This document shows positions 10,207-21,834 of a stretch of DNA of 64,000 bases, piece after piece. Below the pieces are notes generated by a model. That model was not told the DNA's origin. It was given only the letters and a program-made list of their open reading frames with translations, and made no database searches. Positions within the stretch are counted from its first letter, which is position 1. The number at the start of each line of letters is the position of its first letter. The translations under genes were made by a program, and so were the position numbers. Location: the NCBI GenBank assembly GCA_045504435.1, contig JBEULC010000001.1, positions 620,001 through 684,000 on the forward strand, written 5' to 3'. The DNA comes from JBEULC01 sp045504435. GTDB taxonomy: Bacteria > Pseudomonadota > Alphaproteobacteria > WRAU01 > Hepatincolaceae.

Positions 10207-10413
10207 GGTTAATTTATTTGATTGAGAAATAATAAAACTAAGTATAAAATAGTTTTTAAATAGAGCCATTTAACTAAATTTTTTATGTAAATTAGGTATC
10301 AAATATCCATTAATGGTTGTGTTTCTAACAGGATTAGGATATTTTATTGGTATAAAATTTATATTGCGCTAATATATAAAGGCATATGCTATTAATTAAG
10401 GGATATAAATCAT

Positions 10414-11787
10414 ATGTTAAAGTCTAAAAAGAAGTTTTTATTTATAATTTTAGGTGCTATAGGAGCAGCAATAATTATATTATATTTAATGAAGATATAC
10501 ATGCCTAATTCTGATATTCCCAAGGGTGATAAAAATACTGTTAACTCTACTAAACCTGCAGAACGTAACGATGGGATCGCTACTAAAACAGCAAAAACAA
10601 CTGAAAAACTCTCACAGTCAGTAAAAAGTGGATCTTCTAATAGCTCTAGAGGTATAGAGGATAATAAAGCAATCCCAGATAGCAATACAGCCAGCCAGGG
10701 TACTAAGAAGGTATCTTCCAAGAAGGTTGCTAGTACTTCTGCCCCAGAGGATAATGCTAATACAGTAAGGCAAAAGGGCGCTCCTATGGCTAGATCTGGC
10801 AAAAAGGCAATTGGTATTACCACCCATAATGTAAAGGCGGCTGATTTTAAAATTTATGAAAGAGCAATTGGGGTTGTATACAACTTTGATTCTTTAGGGG
10901 TTGCTGCTGAAGTAAGTGGTATAATAAGCGGGATTACTGTGGAAATTGGGGATTATTTAAAAAAGAATCAAATATTAGGTAATATTGCTAAAGAAGAACT
11001 TATCAATACTAGAAGAAGCCAAGCTGCTGAGGTGGAAACTTTAGAGGCTAAATTAAAAGATCAGCAACGAACTGCGGGGCGTTATAAAGAACTATTTGGT
11101 AATGGATTTATTTCTCAGGCAGAATTAGATGCTTCAGATATTTTAATTAAATCTTATGAAGGGCAATTAGCGTCAGCAAAAGCTTTATTATCTAATTCTA
11201 ATATTGAAATTGAAAAATCAACAGTTAGGGCTAAAAGCCCAGGTTTTGTTCAGCAAAGATATGTAACTAATGGAGTGTTTGTTGGAGTAGGAACGTTGTT
11301 ATTTGATATAGTGGATAATACAAGGTTAACGATAATTGTAAACCTTCCAGAAGGGTATGCTTCGATACTTAAAAGAGGCCAAAAAGTTGTTTTAAGGCCA
11401 AGTGGTACTGAAATTATGATTAACCATACTATTAAAGAAATTAAACCGGTGATTGAAGCGCAAAGTAGATCGGTCCAAGCAATTATTGAAATTGATAACA
11501 ATCGTTATAATTTGAAGCCAGGCGGAACTTTGGATGTTCAAATTTTGATTGAGGAAAAATCTAAAGCTATATTAGTCCCAGAGGCTAGTGTAGTTCTAAG
11601 AACCTCAGGTAAAGTAGTATATGTGGTTAATTCAGATAACACGGTGTCTGAAAAAAAAGTGAAGGTAGGAGTTACTCAAGAGGGTTTTGTAGAAATAGTA
11701 TTGGGGCTTAATGTAGGAGAGCTAATTGCCGTAGATGGAGCAGGTTTTTTAACCGATAAAGCTATAATTACATTGGCTAATAGATAG
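10414..11787 (+). CDS. RND efflux periplasmic adaptor (membrane fusion protein)
   Basis: Bridges an inner-membrane RND pump to a TolC-type outer-membrane channel. One N-terminal membrane anchor (about residues 5-27) is followed by about 100 Ser/Thr/Lys-rich low-complexity residues. Then come the lipoyl/biotinyl half (GISGITVEIGDYLKKNQILG), a coiled-coil hairpin (about 190-265), the second lipoyl half (STVRAKSPGFVQQRYVTNG) and beta-barrel and membrane-proximal domains ending in VVYVVNSDNTVSEKKV. The spacer after the anchor is longer than usual. It is the first gene of a three-gene operon, 92 bp before the pump. Substrates cannot be predicted. Confidence 0.9.
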   Translation: MLKSKKKFLFIILGAIGAAIIILYLMKIYMPNSDIPKGDKNTVNSTKPAERNDGIATKTAKTTEKLSQSVKSGSSNSSRGIEDNKAIPDSNTASQGTKKVSSKKVASTSAPEDNANTVRQKGAPMARSGKKAIGITTHNVKAADFKIYERAIGVVYNFDSLGVAAEVSGIISGITVEIGDYLKKNQILGNIAKEELINTRRSQAAEVETLEAKLKDQQRTAGRYKELFGNGFISQAELDASDILIKSYEGQLASAKALLSNSNIEIEKSTVRAKSPGFVQQRYVTNGVFVGVGTLLFDIVDNTRLTIIVNLPEGYASILKRGQKVVLRPSGTEIMINHTIKEIKPVIEAQSRSVQAIIEIDNNRYNLKPGGTLDVQILIEEKSKAILVPEASVVLRTSGKVVYVVNSDNTVSEKKVKVGVTQEGFVEIVLGLNVGELIAVDGAGFLTDKAIITLANR

Positions 11788-11879
11788 CTATTAAATTAGG
11801 CGTAAATTAATCAAATTAGGCAAATTATTGTTCATTTAAAACATATATCTAGTAATATATAAATATTAAGGCGCGGTTA

Positions 11880-14800
11880 ATGAGTTTATCAGGATTAGGT
11901 ATAAAAAGATATATAATGGCTTTTATGGTTGCAGCAGCAATCATTTTGTTTGGAATAGTAAGCTATTTCCGCGTGGGGATTGATCAATTCCCTGATGTGG
12001 ATTTACCTTTTATTACTGTATTAACTACTCAAGAAGGTACAGATGCAGAGGTAATGGATAATACGGTAACTTCTATTTTATTAGATAGGTTAAATGGCAT
12101 AGCTGGGATTGATACTTTAGCAGGTAATTCTAGGCCCTCTACTTCTCAAATTTCTATTGCTTTTGATTTAAGTAAAGATATTAACGTTGCCTTTAATGAA
12201 GTCCAATCAAAAATCAATCAGGCCTTAATTGATTTGCCTACAGGCATTGATTTACCTCAAATTATTAAAAGTACTAGTAGCGATACTCCATTTTTAAGTA
12301 TTACTTTAACAGGAAATAGAACCTTACAACAATTAAATGAATATGCTACTGAAATCGTTAAAAAGAAACTAGAAACTATTAGCGGTGTTGCTGAAGTTTT
12401 GATTGAAGGGGAAAGAGATAGAAATATTCGTATAGAATTAGATATCTATAAACTAGCTTCCTATGGAATTGGGGTTAATGATGTAGTTAATGCATTTAAT
12501 GCTGCCCATGTACAGCGTCCAGGGGGTTATATAGTTGGCTCAAGGAATGAGCTACTGTTAAAACTAGATTTTGAATTTCATAGGGCTCAAGATATTAAAA
12601 ATTTAGTTATAAAAAATAATCAGGGAGCCTTTGTAAAATTATCCGATGTGGGTACTATAGTAGACGGTTTAGAAGATTATAGAGGCTTAGCTTCTTATAA
12701 TTCTGAGCCTTCAATTACTTTGGGGGTTACTAAAATTGCGGGATCTAATGCTTTTTCCATAGAAAAAGAAGTAATGGAGCGTTTAAATAACGATATTATT
12801 TTAAATGCTGAACCTGGATTAAATATAGATGTTACTAGTAATGATGTTAAATATATTAAAGCTACTGTGGCCGCTTTAGAAGAGCATCTACTTTTAGGAG
12901 TTTTTTTAACTTCTTTTATAGTTTATTTATTTTTGAGAAATTTAGTTTCTACTTTAATTATTTCTTTAGCTATTCCTATTTCTTTATTAGGTGCAGTGAT
13001 AGTAATTTACGCTTTTGGTTATACTTTTAATACCATCACTTTATTAGCTTTGCTACTTTTGATTGGGGTGGTGGTCGATGATGCGATTATTGTTTTAGAA
13101 AATATTTATCGAAAAATAGAACAAGGGGAAAATCCTACCCAGGCCGCTATTGATGGTAGTAACCAAGTGGTGTTTGCAGTTTTAGCGGCTACTTTATCGT
13201 TGGTATCTATCTTTGGTCCTGTAATTTTTATGGAAGGCATAGTAGGAAGATTTTTTCAATCTTTTGCCGTAGTAGTAACCTTTGGAGTAATTATTTCCTA
13301 TTTTGTTTCTTTATTTATCACTCCCATGTTATGTGCTAGATATTTAAGGTTACCTAAAAATCATCATAATCCAGGAAGATTTAAAACCACCTTAGAAAAA
13401 GCTTTTGTGGGTTTAGAAAGAAGCTATATTTATCTATTAAGGCTATGTTTAAATCATCGTTTAATTGTGTTAATAATTTCTTTAGGTATTACTATTTTTG
13501 GGTTTACCTTCTTTGCTAAAGTACCGGTAGAATTTGTGGCCGAAGGTGATAAATCCCAATTTAGGGTGTTCGTAAGAACCCCTGCAGGTACTAATATTTA
13601 TGATACAGTAGATAAACTTAGAGAAGTAGAAGCTATTTTGATGTCTTATAAAGAAATTAAAGATTTCACTGCCTCTATAGGGGGGAGAAGTTCCTCAGTT
13701 AATCGCATAGGTATGACAGTTAACATGGTAGATATCAAAGATAGAGATATTTCTCAGGCTGCTTTTATTACGCTCATCCAAAAGCGTCTTGATCAAGTAA
13801 TAGGGGCTAGTATAATCGCTTCTGCAGGTTCTTCTGTGGGTGGAAGTTCATACAAGATGACTTTTGATCTTTTAGGAACAAATTCGCAAGATGTTTACAC
13901 ATATGCGATAGATTTGCAAACTGCTCTTAGGAATGATTCTCGTATCCAAAATGTGGAGATTGGCATAGATATATTGCCGCAAATTAGATTTAATCTTGAT
14001 AGAGATAAAGCAGCACTGTTACAATTAGATTCAGCTACAATTGCTCAGACTATTGCGGTGATAGTAGGGGGCAGTAAAATTGGTAAGTTTAATGAAGATG
14101 GGGGTAATAAAAGATACGATATTAGAGTGAAAGCAGTAGAGGATCAAATTACATGGATTGATTCTTTAAATAATATTTATCTTAGAAGCCCCTCCAATGA
14201 AATGGTTAGATTAGACAATATATTAAAAGTAGAAGAATATTTAGGGTTATCCGTAGTAGAACGAGTAGGATCTATTTACTCTGCCTCCTTTAATGCCAAT
14301 CCTAATGTAAGTTTAGGAGAAGCAGTAGCCGTAGTAGAAAAAATAGCTACAGAAATATTGCCCAGTGGTTATTATGTGAATTTATCGGGTACTTCTAAAG
14401 AGCTAGGAAAGACCATTAATAATATAATATTTGTTTTTGGATTATCAATCATCTTACTTTATATGGTGCTAGCAAGCCAATTTAATTCTTTAGTGCAGCC
14501 GTTGGTTTTATTAACCTCTGTACCTCTAGCGATTATTGGAGGAGTTATCGGTTTATACATAAGCGGTTTTTCTTTAAATATATTTTCTATGATAGGTGTA
14601 ATTTTATTAGTAGGATTAGTGGCAAAAAATGCAATTTTAATGATAGATTTTACCAATGAGCTAAGACAAGAGGGTAAATCTATTAATGAAGCCTTGTTAG
14701 AAGCCTGTCCTATTAGATTACGTCCTATTTTAATGACTTCTTTAACAGTAATTTTATCTATGGTTCCTGCGGCTTTAGCAAGAGGAGCAGGTTCAGAAAG

Positions 14801-14948
14801 TAATGCTTCATTGTCTATTGTAGTAATTGGCGGTATGATTTCTTCTACTTTATTAACTTTAGTGGTGGTACCAGCTTTATATTCATTAGTTGAACAATTA
14901 GTATATAAAATTAATCATCATAAAGGTAACTCATCCACTATAAATTAA
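11880..14948 (+). CDS. RND efflux pump, inner-membrane transporter
   Basis: Proton-driven AcrB/MdtB-like exporter. It is 1022 aa with the classical two-fold repeat: 12 membrane segments and two large periplasmic loops. TM1 is followed by FRVGIDQFPDVDLPFITV. TM4 carries the proton-relay pair in IGVVVDDAIIVLENIYR, and the second half carries the conserved Lys in GLVAKNAILMIDF. This pattern fits the hydrophobe/amphiphile (HAE) subfamily. It lies between the adaptor and the TolC-like gene (49 bp to the latter), completing a tripartite system. What it exports is unknown. Confidence 0.95.
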   Translation: MSLSGLGIKRYIMAFMVAAAIILFGIVSYFRVGIDQFPDVDLPFITVLTTQEGTDAEVMDNTVTSILLDRLNGIAGIDTLAGNSRPSTSQISIAFDLSKDINVAFNEVQSKINQALIDLPTGIDLPQIIKSTSSDTPFLSITLTGNRTLQQLNEYATEIVKKKLETISGVAEVLIEGERDRNIRIELDIYKLASYGIGVNDVVNAFNAAHVQRPGGYIVGSRNELLLKLDFEFHRAQDIKNLVIKNNQGAFVKLSDVGTIVDGLEDYRGLASYNSEPSITLGVTKIAGSNAFSIEKEVMERLNNDIILNAEPGLNIDVTSNDVKYIKATVAALEEHLLLGVFLTSFIVYLFLRNLVSTLIISLAIPISLLGAVIVIYAFGYTFNTITLLALLLLIGVVVDDAIIVLENIYRKIEQGENPTQAAIDGSNQVVFAVLAATLSLVSIFGPVIFMEGIVGRFFQSFAVVVTFGVIISYFVSLFITPMLCARYLRLPKNHHNPGRFKTTLEKAFVGLERSYIYLLRLCLNHRLIVLIISLGITIFGFTFFAKVPVEFVAEGDKSQFRVFVRTPAGTNIYDTVDKLREVEAILMSYKEIKDFTASIGGRSSSVNRIGMTVNMVDIKDRDISQAAFITLIQKRLDQVIGASIIASAGSSVGGSSYKMTFDLLGTNSQDVYTYAIDLQTALRNDSRIQNVEIGIDILPQIRFNLDRDKAALLQLDSATIAQTIAVIVGGSKIGKFNEDGGNKRYDIRVKAVEDQITWIDSLNNIYLRSPSNEMVRLDNILKVEEYLGLSVVERVGSIYSASFNANPNVSLGEAVAVVEKIATEILPSGYYVNLSGTSKELGKTINNIIFVFGLSIILLYMVLASQFNSLVQPLVLLTSVPLAIIGGVIGLYISGFSLNIFSMIGVILLVGLVAKNAILMIDFTNELRQEGKSINEALLEACPIRLRPILMTSLTVILSMVPAALARGAGSESNASLSIVVIGGMISSTLLTLVVVPALYSLVEQLVYKINHHKGNSSTIN

Positions 14949-14997
14949 TATATTTAATATTAAAAAAACTATATTAAATGAGAATCAGGAAGTTATA

Positions 14998-16335
14998 ATG
15001 GTATACATGAAATTTAAAATGATTAAAATAGTAATAGGATGGATGATTTTAGGGGGTGTTTTTGCAAGTCACATTAAAGCTGAGGATTTATTACAGGTTT
15101 TAGATATTGCTTTTAAAAACAATTATCAATATAAATCTGCAGTAGAGCAATATAATATATCTTATGCTTATAAGGGAATAGCTCAAGCTTATTTGTATCC
15201 TACGGTTAATATAGAAGCGGATGGGGGATATACCTCAAACATTAAAACTTATGATAATTTTCCGAAATCTGATTATAAGGGTCCTTCAGCAGGTTTAACT
15301 TTAAGCGTAAGTTATCCTATCTATGATGCAGCTTATTGGGCACAGTATAATAAAAGTAAGCTAGAAGTAGAAAGAGGGGCGATTAAATTAGATAAAGATA
15401 AAAATACTTTAATGTTACAAGTAGTACAATATTATCTAGAAGTTTTATCTGCTATGGATGACGTGGAATATATTAAATTACAAAAAGAATCTTTGGCTGA
15501 GCAAATGCAGCAAACTAGCGAAAGGGTAAGAGTAGGGCAAGCTCGAGTTATTGATGTTGAGCAAATCAAATCTAGATATGAACTATCTAAGGCCGAGGAA
15601 ATTTTATATGAAAATAATTTAAAGGTAAAAAAAGAACAATTAGACCAATTTCTTAATTATAAAGTAAAAAGTTATAAAACTTTAAAAGACGTAATTGATA
15701 ATACTCAAATCCAACATTATAGTTTAGAGTCTTGGCAACAAGCAGCTAGTAGCTATAATTTAGACATTTTATATGCGAAAATAAGTGTATTATTGGCTGA
15801 TGAAGACATTTTAAAGGAAGAAAAAACCTTTTATCCTACAGTAAGTTTATTAGGTAATTATGGAGTTAGCAGAACTAGAGATCCGGCTAGATCAACGCAA
15901 GCGAATGTTAGAGAAGGTTTCTTGGGATTATCCGTAAAGCTTAATTTATATGCAGGGGGGTTAAGTGTAGCGCAGAAACAGCAATATATTGCAGTAAAAA
16001 ATAGTTCTTATTATAATGTAAATAGCTTAATAAGTGACATGCAAGTGCTTATTTCCCAATATTATTTAAATGTTTATAATGGTTTATCACGTATAGAGGC
16101 GCTTAAGCAAGCAGAGTTCTCTTCAAAACGCTTTTTAGAAGCGGCTAAAAAATCTTATGGGGTAGGATTAAGTACCAATACGGATGTTTTAATAGCTAAT
16201 GAGGCTTATTTTAACGATAAACGAAATTTATCCCAAGCAAAGCACGCCTTTTTATTAAGTATAGTAAGCTTAAAATCTGTAGTGGGAAATTTAAAAATCC
16301 AAGATATTGCGGAGATTTCTAGTTATCTGGAATAA
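14998..16335 (+). CDS. TolC-family outer-membrane efflux protein
   Basis: Outer-membrane channel partner of the RND pump encoded just upstream. A signal peptide is visible (hydrophobic core around MIKIVIGWMILGGVFA, likely cut near KAED). The mature part has the TolC repeat pattern of long amphipathic helices and beta strands, for example GPSAGLTLSVSYPIYD and EGFLGLSVKLNLYAGG at equivalent positions in the two halves. Its 445 aa is normal. AGGAAG precedes the ATG at 14998; a second ATG three codons later (15007) is an alternative start. No lipobox cysteine is seen. Confidence 0.9.
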   Translation: MVYMKFKMIKIVIGWMILGGVFASHIKAEDLLQVLDIAFKNNYQYKSAVEQYNISYAYKGIAQAYLYPTVNIEADGGYTSNIKTYDNFPKSDYKGPSAGLTLSVSYPIYDAAYWAQYNKSKLEVERGAIKLDKDKNTLMLQVVQYYLEVLSAMDDVEYIKLQKESLAEQMQQTSERVRVGQARVIDVEQIKSRYELSKAEEILYENNLKVKKEQLDQFLNYKVKSYKTLKDVIDNTQIQHYSLESWQQAASSYNLDILYAKISVLLADEDILKEEKTFYPTVSLLGNYGVSRTRDPARSTQANVREGFLGLSVKLNLYAGGLSVAQKQQYIAVKNSSYYNVNSLISDMQVLISQYYLNVYNGLSRIEALKQAEFSSKRFLEAAKKSYGVGLSTNTDVLIANEAYFNDKRNLSQAKHAFLLSIVSLKSVVGNLKIQDIAEISSYLE

Positions 16336-16425
16336 TAAAGCAATTTAAAATTAGTTATCCCCATGATTATTGTAGCGCTTTCCTCTCAAAGTAACAAATT
16401 TATTAACAAAAGTTTTAAATAGTAG

Positions 16426-16454
16426 TTGACAAAATTTATCTAAAGCATTATATT
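16426..16454 (+). promoter_or_regulatory. 16S rRNA promoter P1
   Basis: Perfect -35 TTGACA (16426-16431), 17-base spacer, -10 TATATT (16449-16454). It lies about 380 bp before the mature 16S 5' end. Confidence 0.75.
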
Positions 16455-16628
16455 AATATTATAAAAATAAAGTTGAAATTAATTTGAGTTAAAGGGGTAT
16501 TAAAATGCAACTTTTATTTAATTTCTTCATTATTAAATAATCTATCAATTTATTTAGCTCCTAAGGCTATAAATATTGAGTTTGTTATATTAAAAATTTT
16601 AAAAAATCTAATTTTTTAAATAAAGTAT

Positions 16629-16657
16629 TTGACAAGGGGTTAAAAGGGGATTATATT
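16629..16657 (+). promoter_or_regulatory. 16S rRNA promoter P2
   Basis: A second element with the same -35 TTGACA (16629-16634), the same 17-base spacer and the same -10 TATATT (16652-16657), 203 bp downstream of P1. Tandem promoters are typical of bacterial rRNA units. Confidence 0.78.
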
Positions 16658-16739
16658 AGATTTTATAATTTGAAGGCTAGTTGGCTTAAGAAGGTTTGGC
16701 TAGTAGATAATTTTATAGGTTTACAGATATTGAATTAGT

Positions 16740-16773
16740 AAGGTAAGTAATATGGTAGTAGGTGGTGAGAGTT
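16740..16773 (+). other. 5' arm of the 16S rRNA processing stem
   Basis: The segment ending AGGTGGTGAGAGTT (16760-16773) is fully complementary over 14 bp to AACTCTCACCACCT at 18407-18420, with further pairing outwards after small mismatches. This is the expected RNase III substrate bracketing 16S. Confidence 0.82.
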
Positions 16774-16831
16774 GCCTATGAAGGTTAGAAATTGAAGAAT
16801 TAAGCTAACGTCGATTCATGGGTAAAGGAAA

Positions 16832-18315
<1,484 letters not shown>

Positions 18316-18406
18316 AAGAATATTTATTTATTGGTCTAAAAATTAGCTTTAGGGTTAAAGATTAGGTTTAATATTAAATGTTCAAAATAATATATACATA
18401 CATTTT

Positions 18407-18440
18407 AACTCTCACCACCTTCTAGCATATTACCTTATTT
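18407..18440 (+). other. 3' arm of the 16S rRNA processing stem
   Basis: AACTCTCACCACCT (18407-18420) pairs with 16760-16773 in the leader, and CATATTACC-type bases beyond it pair with 16748-16754. It lies 92 bases after the mature 16S 3' end. Confidence 0.82.
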
Positions 18441-18454
18441 ACTTATGTCACATT

Positions 18455-18479
18455 TTCTACCTAAAATCTTTAGGTAGAA
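18455..18479 (+). other. Perfect 11-bp hairpin in the 16S trailer
   Basis: TTCTACCTAAA (18455-18465), three-base loop, TTTAGGTAGAA (18469-18479). It sits between the processing stem and the terminator and may be part of transcription termination or trailer stability. Confidence 0.6.
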
Positions 18480-18487
18480 GTTAAGAT

Positions 18488-18527
18488 AAAAAAGCGAGAT
18501 AACTTAAAAAATTATCTCGCTTTTTTT
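18488..18527 (+). terminator. Intrinsic terminator of the 16S unit
   Basis: A 15-bp perfect stem with GCGAGATAA / TTATCTCGC at its core (18488-18502 with 18512-18526) and a long T-run (18521-18527). It is one of the strongest terminators in the window and confirms that 16S transcription stops before any 23S. Confidence 0.9.
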
Positions 18528-20420
18528 ATGTTTAACTAGCTTCATCTTTTTAAGTTAATTACTTTTTAAGTTATTTGATAGCTTAAAGTTTGATTATCTA
18601 AAAGTGGAAAGTGACTAAGAGCTGATAATAAGAGATCTAACCGGTAAAAAAGGAGCTAATTAAAAGATTATCTCCTTTTATGCAGTTTATAGTGATTTGT
18701 AATTATTAATTTAACTTTTTATAGCAGGGCTTAAAAAGCTGAAAAATTAAGAAAATTAAGAAAGGTAAAATCATTAATGAAATTATAAAATTATGAATTA
18801 TTAAATCTTAAAGATATTACGTAAGATTTAAATATATAGGCCCTTAGAGGGAGATAGTTAAGAAGATAAATTATTATTAGCAGCAATATTAGATATTTAT
18901 TATATAATATCAGAAGAATAATAAGAACAAATTAATTTCTATTTTGTTGCTAAAATTATTTTTTAATAGCTTAAAGTAGGATAATTTAAAGGATAGAAGA
19001 TAACGGGGGAAAGAACATTTTGCTTAGGCTATTAAGGTAGATAATTTTTTCTATACTAAAATATAAAGCTTAAAGTACTTAGGAACATTCCATAATCATC
19101 ATTGGAAGAAATATCAAGATTATAATAATAAAGGTATAATCTATTAAAATCTAAAAAAATTATAATTGACTTAATAATTATATATTTAGCTTACAGAGAT
19201 TTTTTGCCTTTGGGATTATAATTACAACAAGCTGCTAGTAATTATCAGTAACCTGCAGGTAGTAAACAATATATCTACTTTATCCTAAGATAAAAGTAAT
19301 AAGTAAAAAAATCTTTCTTTAGCGTTACTTAAACTAGTAAAAAAGATAAATAACAAAAATTGCTAAAAAAGGTATGGTCAGAACGTAGCCTATTACACTA
19401 TAACTTACAATATTAATGTCTTACCTTCTATTAAATAAAAAGAAGCTTTCTGAAATAAATAATTGCGGAACCATTTAATTAGTAATATTTTGGTGTTAAA
19501 TTAATAAAGGGCTTAAAGGGTAGCTAGAAAGCCCCTCTCTTTTATTACCCTATCCCGCAAACCATGATTTTAACAAATACAATATTAAAATAGCACCTAA
19601 AGTAATTAGCTTAGCTAAACTTACTTGCTTTAAGGAAAGCAATAAAGGATATTTAGAGGGAATTATTTTTGATGCTAAAATCTAAGATAATTATTATACT
19701 CCCTGGGCCTCTTATTTGATCAAAGGTAAAAGCGGGCTAATTCTAGCACTTAATTATGAGTCCCTCCTGGGGTATAAAAATTTTTTCTGTTAAGGATAAA
19801 AGCATATTCTCGGGAGATTAAAGAATTATAGAGGCCCTGGAGGGAAATTTATTTGAAAATGGTGATGAAGATTGAATTCTAACAGGCAGCAGTTAAGGCC
19901 ACCCACTACAGAAGTACCAACCTGATATATTGTATCTCTAAATAATTTCTTTTAATTCTAATCAAAAATAAGACTTCTTTAATCTCATATTTATAAATTT
20001 TAATCCTTTAAATCTACTTTTTTGGTAGTTTTGCAGAAAATATCAGATTTGATTATTTAAGGGTCTTAGGCAGGGAAGGTGGCTCAGAGATTAATCTCTT
20101 AAAAATAAAACTTAACAAAATTGCTAAGAATCGCAAAATTAGTTAACAATATGAGTACTAATCGTAAAGTTAACTAACCAGATTACTACGAATTGCGAAG
20201 GTAATTAGAAAGCTAAATAATAGTTAAGTTCTAGGTTTTTAAACTTTATTACTATAAATTTTAATAAAATTTATACCAGGGCTCTTTGTTTGCTATTTTT
20301 TCTCTATAACTCATAAATAGCGTTGCATAAAACCTAAATATGAGATATTATAATAATGTATGTTATTATATGTTATATTTATGAGAATAAAAAAAGGAGT
20401 AATATAACCAGAGAGGAAGA
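18528..20420. other. Gene-poor region after 16S rRNA
   Basis: About 1.9 kb with no intact gene. A further hairpin with AAAAGGAG / CTCCTTTT arms lies at 18648-18679. The stretch 19572-19793 reads as 73 codons with a single internal stop and protein-like composition, and related reading continues in another frame to about 19940, so this may be the remains of one decayed gene. I could not identify it. A TTGCAT / TATTAT pair with 17-base spacing (20323-20351) is a possible promoter for the PTS gene. Confidence 0.5.
19572..19940 (+). pseudogene. Possible remnant of a decayed gene, unidentified
   Basis: Frame from 19572 to 19793 has one internal TAA (19683) and reads like protein (for example GYLEGIIFDAKI, NYYTPWASYLIKGKSG, LNYESLLGYKNFF). 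Reading resumes in a shifted frame (IIEALEGNLFENGDED, then GHPLQKYQPDILYL) to about 19940. The composition differs from the stop-riddled flanks. No family is recognised, and chance cannot be excluded. Confidence 0.3.
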
Positions 20421-21830
20421 ATGGTTGATTATAAAACACTAGCAGCAGAAATCATTCATAAAATTGGCAAAGATAATATTGTATCCTTGACTCATTGTGT
20501 TACGAGGTTGCGCTTTATATTAAAAGATAAAGAAAAAGTTAACAAAAATGAAATAAAAATGCTTAAGGGAGTATTGGGAGTACTGGAAGGAGGGGGGCAG
20601 TTTCAGGTAGTGGTAGGGATGGAAGTCCCTTATATTTATGAAGAAGTCCTAAAGCAATTAGCTCAATCTAATAAGGAGGATAGTTCTAACGCTAATTTTA
20701 GCTCTGCTGAACAACTCAATAATGCACATAAAAGAAAATTTAATCCCTTAACTATGATACTGGATTTTATGTCTGGTTCTTTTCTTCCAATTCTTCCTGC
20801 GTTAGTTGGAGCAGGATTATTAAAGGGACTGGTGGTAGCGGCTACTAGCTTGGGTATATTATCAGTAGAATCAGGAGAATATTATATTTTAAATGCAGCA
20901 AGTAATGCTTTTTTTTACTTTATGCCTATTTTATTAGGATTTTCTGCCGCAAAAAAAGTTGGAGCCAACCCGTTTGTGGGTGCAATAATTGCAGCGGCAT
21001 TGCTTGAGCCTAATTATACTAATCTATTAGACGGCAAGGTTGAGGGATTAACCTTTTTAACTATACCAATTGTTTTAAATAATTACGCCTCAAGTGTTGT
21101 TCCCATTATTTTTGCGGTAATTATTTTGGGATATTTAGAAAGATTTATGAATAAAATAACTCATAAAACTATCCAATTATTTATAGTTCCCATGGTATCT
21201 ATTGCGGTAATAGTGCCGCTTACCATTTTAGCTTTTGGGCCTTTTGCCATGTTTTTAACAGAAATTGTAGGTGCAAGTTATAATTTCTTACATAATACAA
21301 GTCCAATTATTACAGGGATGGTATTGGGTGCAGGGTGGTTTGTTTTAGTGATTTTTGGCCTACATTGGGCCTTTATTCCCATATTTATTGCCAACTATCA
21401 GCTTTTTGGATATGACAATATTTCGCCACTGTCTTCAGGGTCAGCGCTTTATGCCCAAATAGGAGCCGCTTTAGGAGTATATTTAAAGACCAAAGATCCT
21501 GAAGTTAAAGCAATAGCAGGCCCAGCATTTTTTACAGGACTTTTAACCGGCATAACCGAACCTATTATATATGGAGTGATTATTCGCCACAGAAAAACTA
21601 TAATTGCCACTATCATCGGGGGTGCTCTTTGTGGGGGTATAATCGGGACTTTAAATATTAAGCTTCTGGTGGGTTCTATGGGTGGTATCTTTGGTTTACC
21701 TATTTATTTTACTGCAAATAATTTCTTACTTTATTTGCTTGTTAGTATTTCTACCATATTTTTTACTGCGGGTTTAGCAATTTTAATTGGTTTTAAGGAT
21801 AATACTAAAGATAAGATTGGGCTGCGATAA
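20421..21830 (+). CDS. PTS beta-glucoside-type transporter subunit IIBC
   Basis: Imports and phosphorylates a beta-glucoside-type sugar using phosphate passed from EI, HPr and EIIA. The IIB domain (1-80) has the phospho-Cys26 in SLTHCVTRLRF. A hydrophilic linker (about 80-105) leads to a IIC domain (about 108-460) with roughly ten membrane segments and the signature GITEPIIYG at 377-385. No IIA domain is fused at the C-terminus, unlike many Bgl-family proteins, and none is encoded nearby, so EIIA, HPr and EI must come from elsewhere. GAGAGGAAG precedes the ATG. The next gene, 48 bp downstream, is the matching phospho-glucosidase. This system is not expected in classic intracellular Rickettsiales. 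Sugar specificity is inferred from the neighbour. Confidence 0.92.
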   Translation: MVDYKTLAAEIIHKIGKDNIVSLTHCVTRLRFILKDKEKVNKNEIKMLKGVLGVLEGGGQFQVVVGMEVPYIYEEVLKQLAQSNKEDSSNANFSSAEQLNNAHKRKFNPLTMILDFMSGSFLPILPALVGAGLLKGLVVAATSLGILSVESGEYYILNAASNAFFYFMPILLGFSAAKKVGANPFVGAIIAAALLEPNYTNLLDGKVEGLTFLTIPIVLNNYASSVVPIIFAVIILGYLERFMNKITHKTIQLFIVPMVSIAVIVPLTILAFGPFAMFLTEIVGASYNFLHNTSPIITGMVLGAGWFVLVIFGLHWAFIPIFIANYQLFGYDNISPLSSGSALYAQIGAALGVYLKTKDPEVKAIAGPAFFTGLLTGITEPIIYGVIIRHRKTIIATIIGGALCGGIIGTLNIKLLVGSMGGIFGLPIYFTANNFLLYLLVSISTIFFTAGLAILIGFKDNTKDKIGLR

Positions 21831-21834
21831 AAAA

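Noticed and set aside
10410..10823. Frame opposite the RND adaptor start
   Set aside because: Antisense shadow of the low-complexity N-terminal part of the adaptor.
16505..16540. Eleven-codon frame with AAAGGGG upstream between the two 16S promoters
   Set aside because: It has a plausible ribosome site, but tiny frames are common by chance and rRNA leaders are not normally translated.
18648..18679. Third hairpin after 16S as a separate terminator
   Set aside because: The stem has a mismatch and a short T-tail, and the terminator at 18488-18527 already ends the unit.
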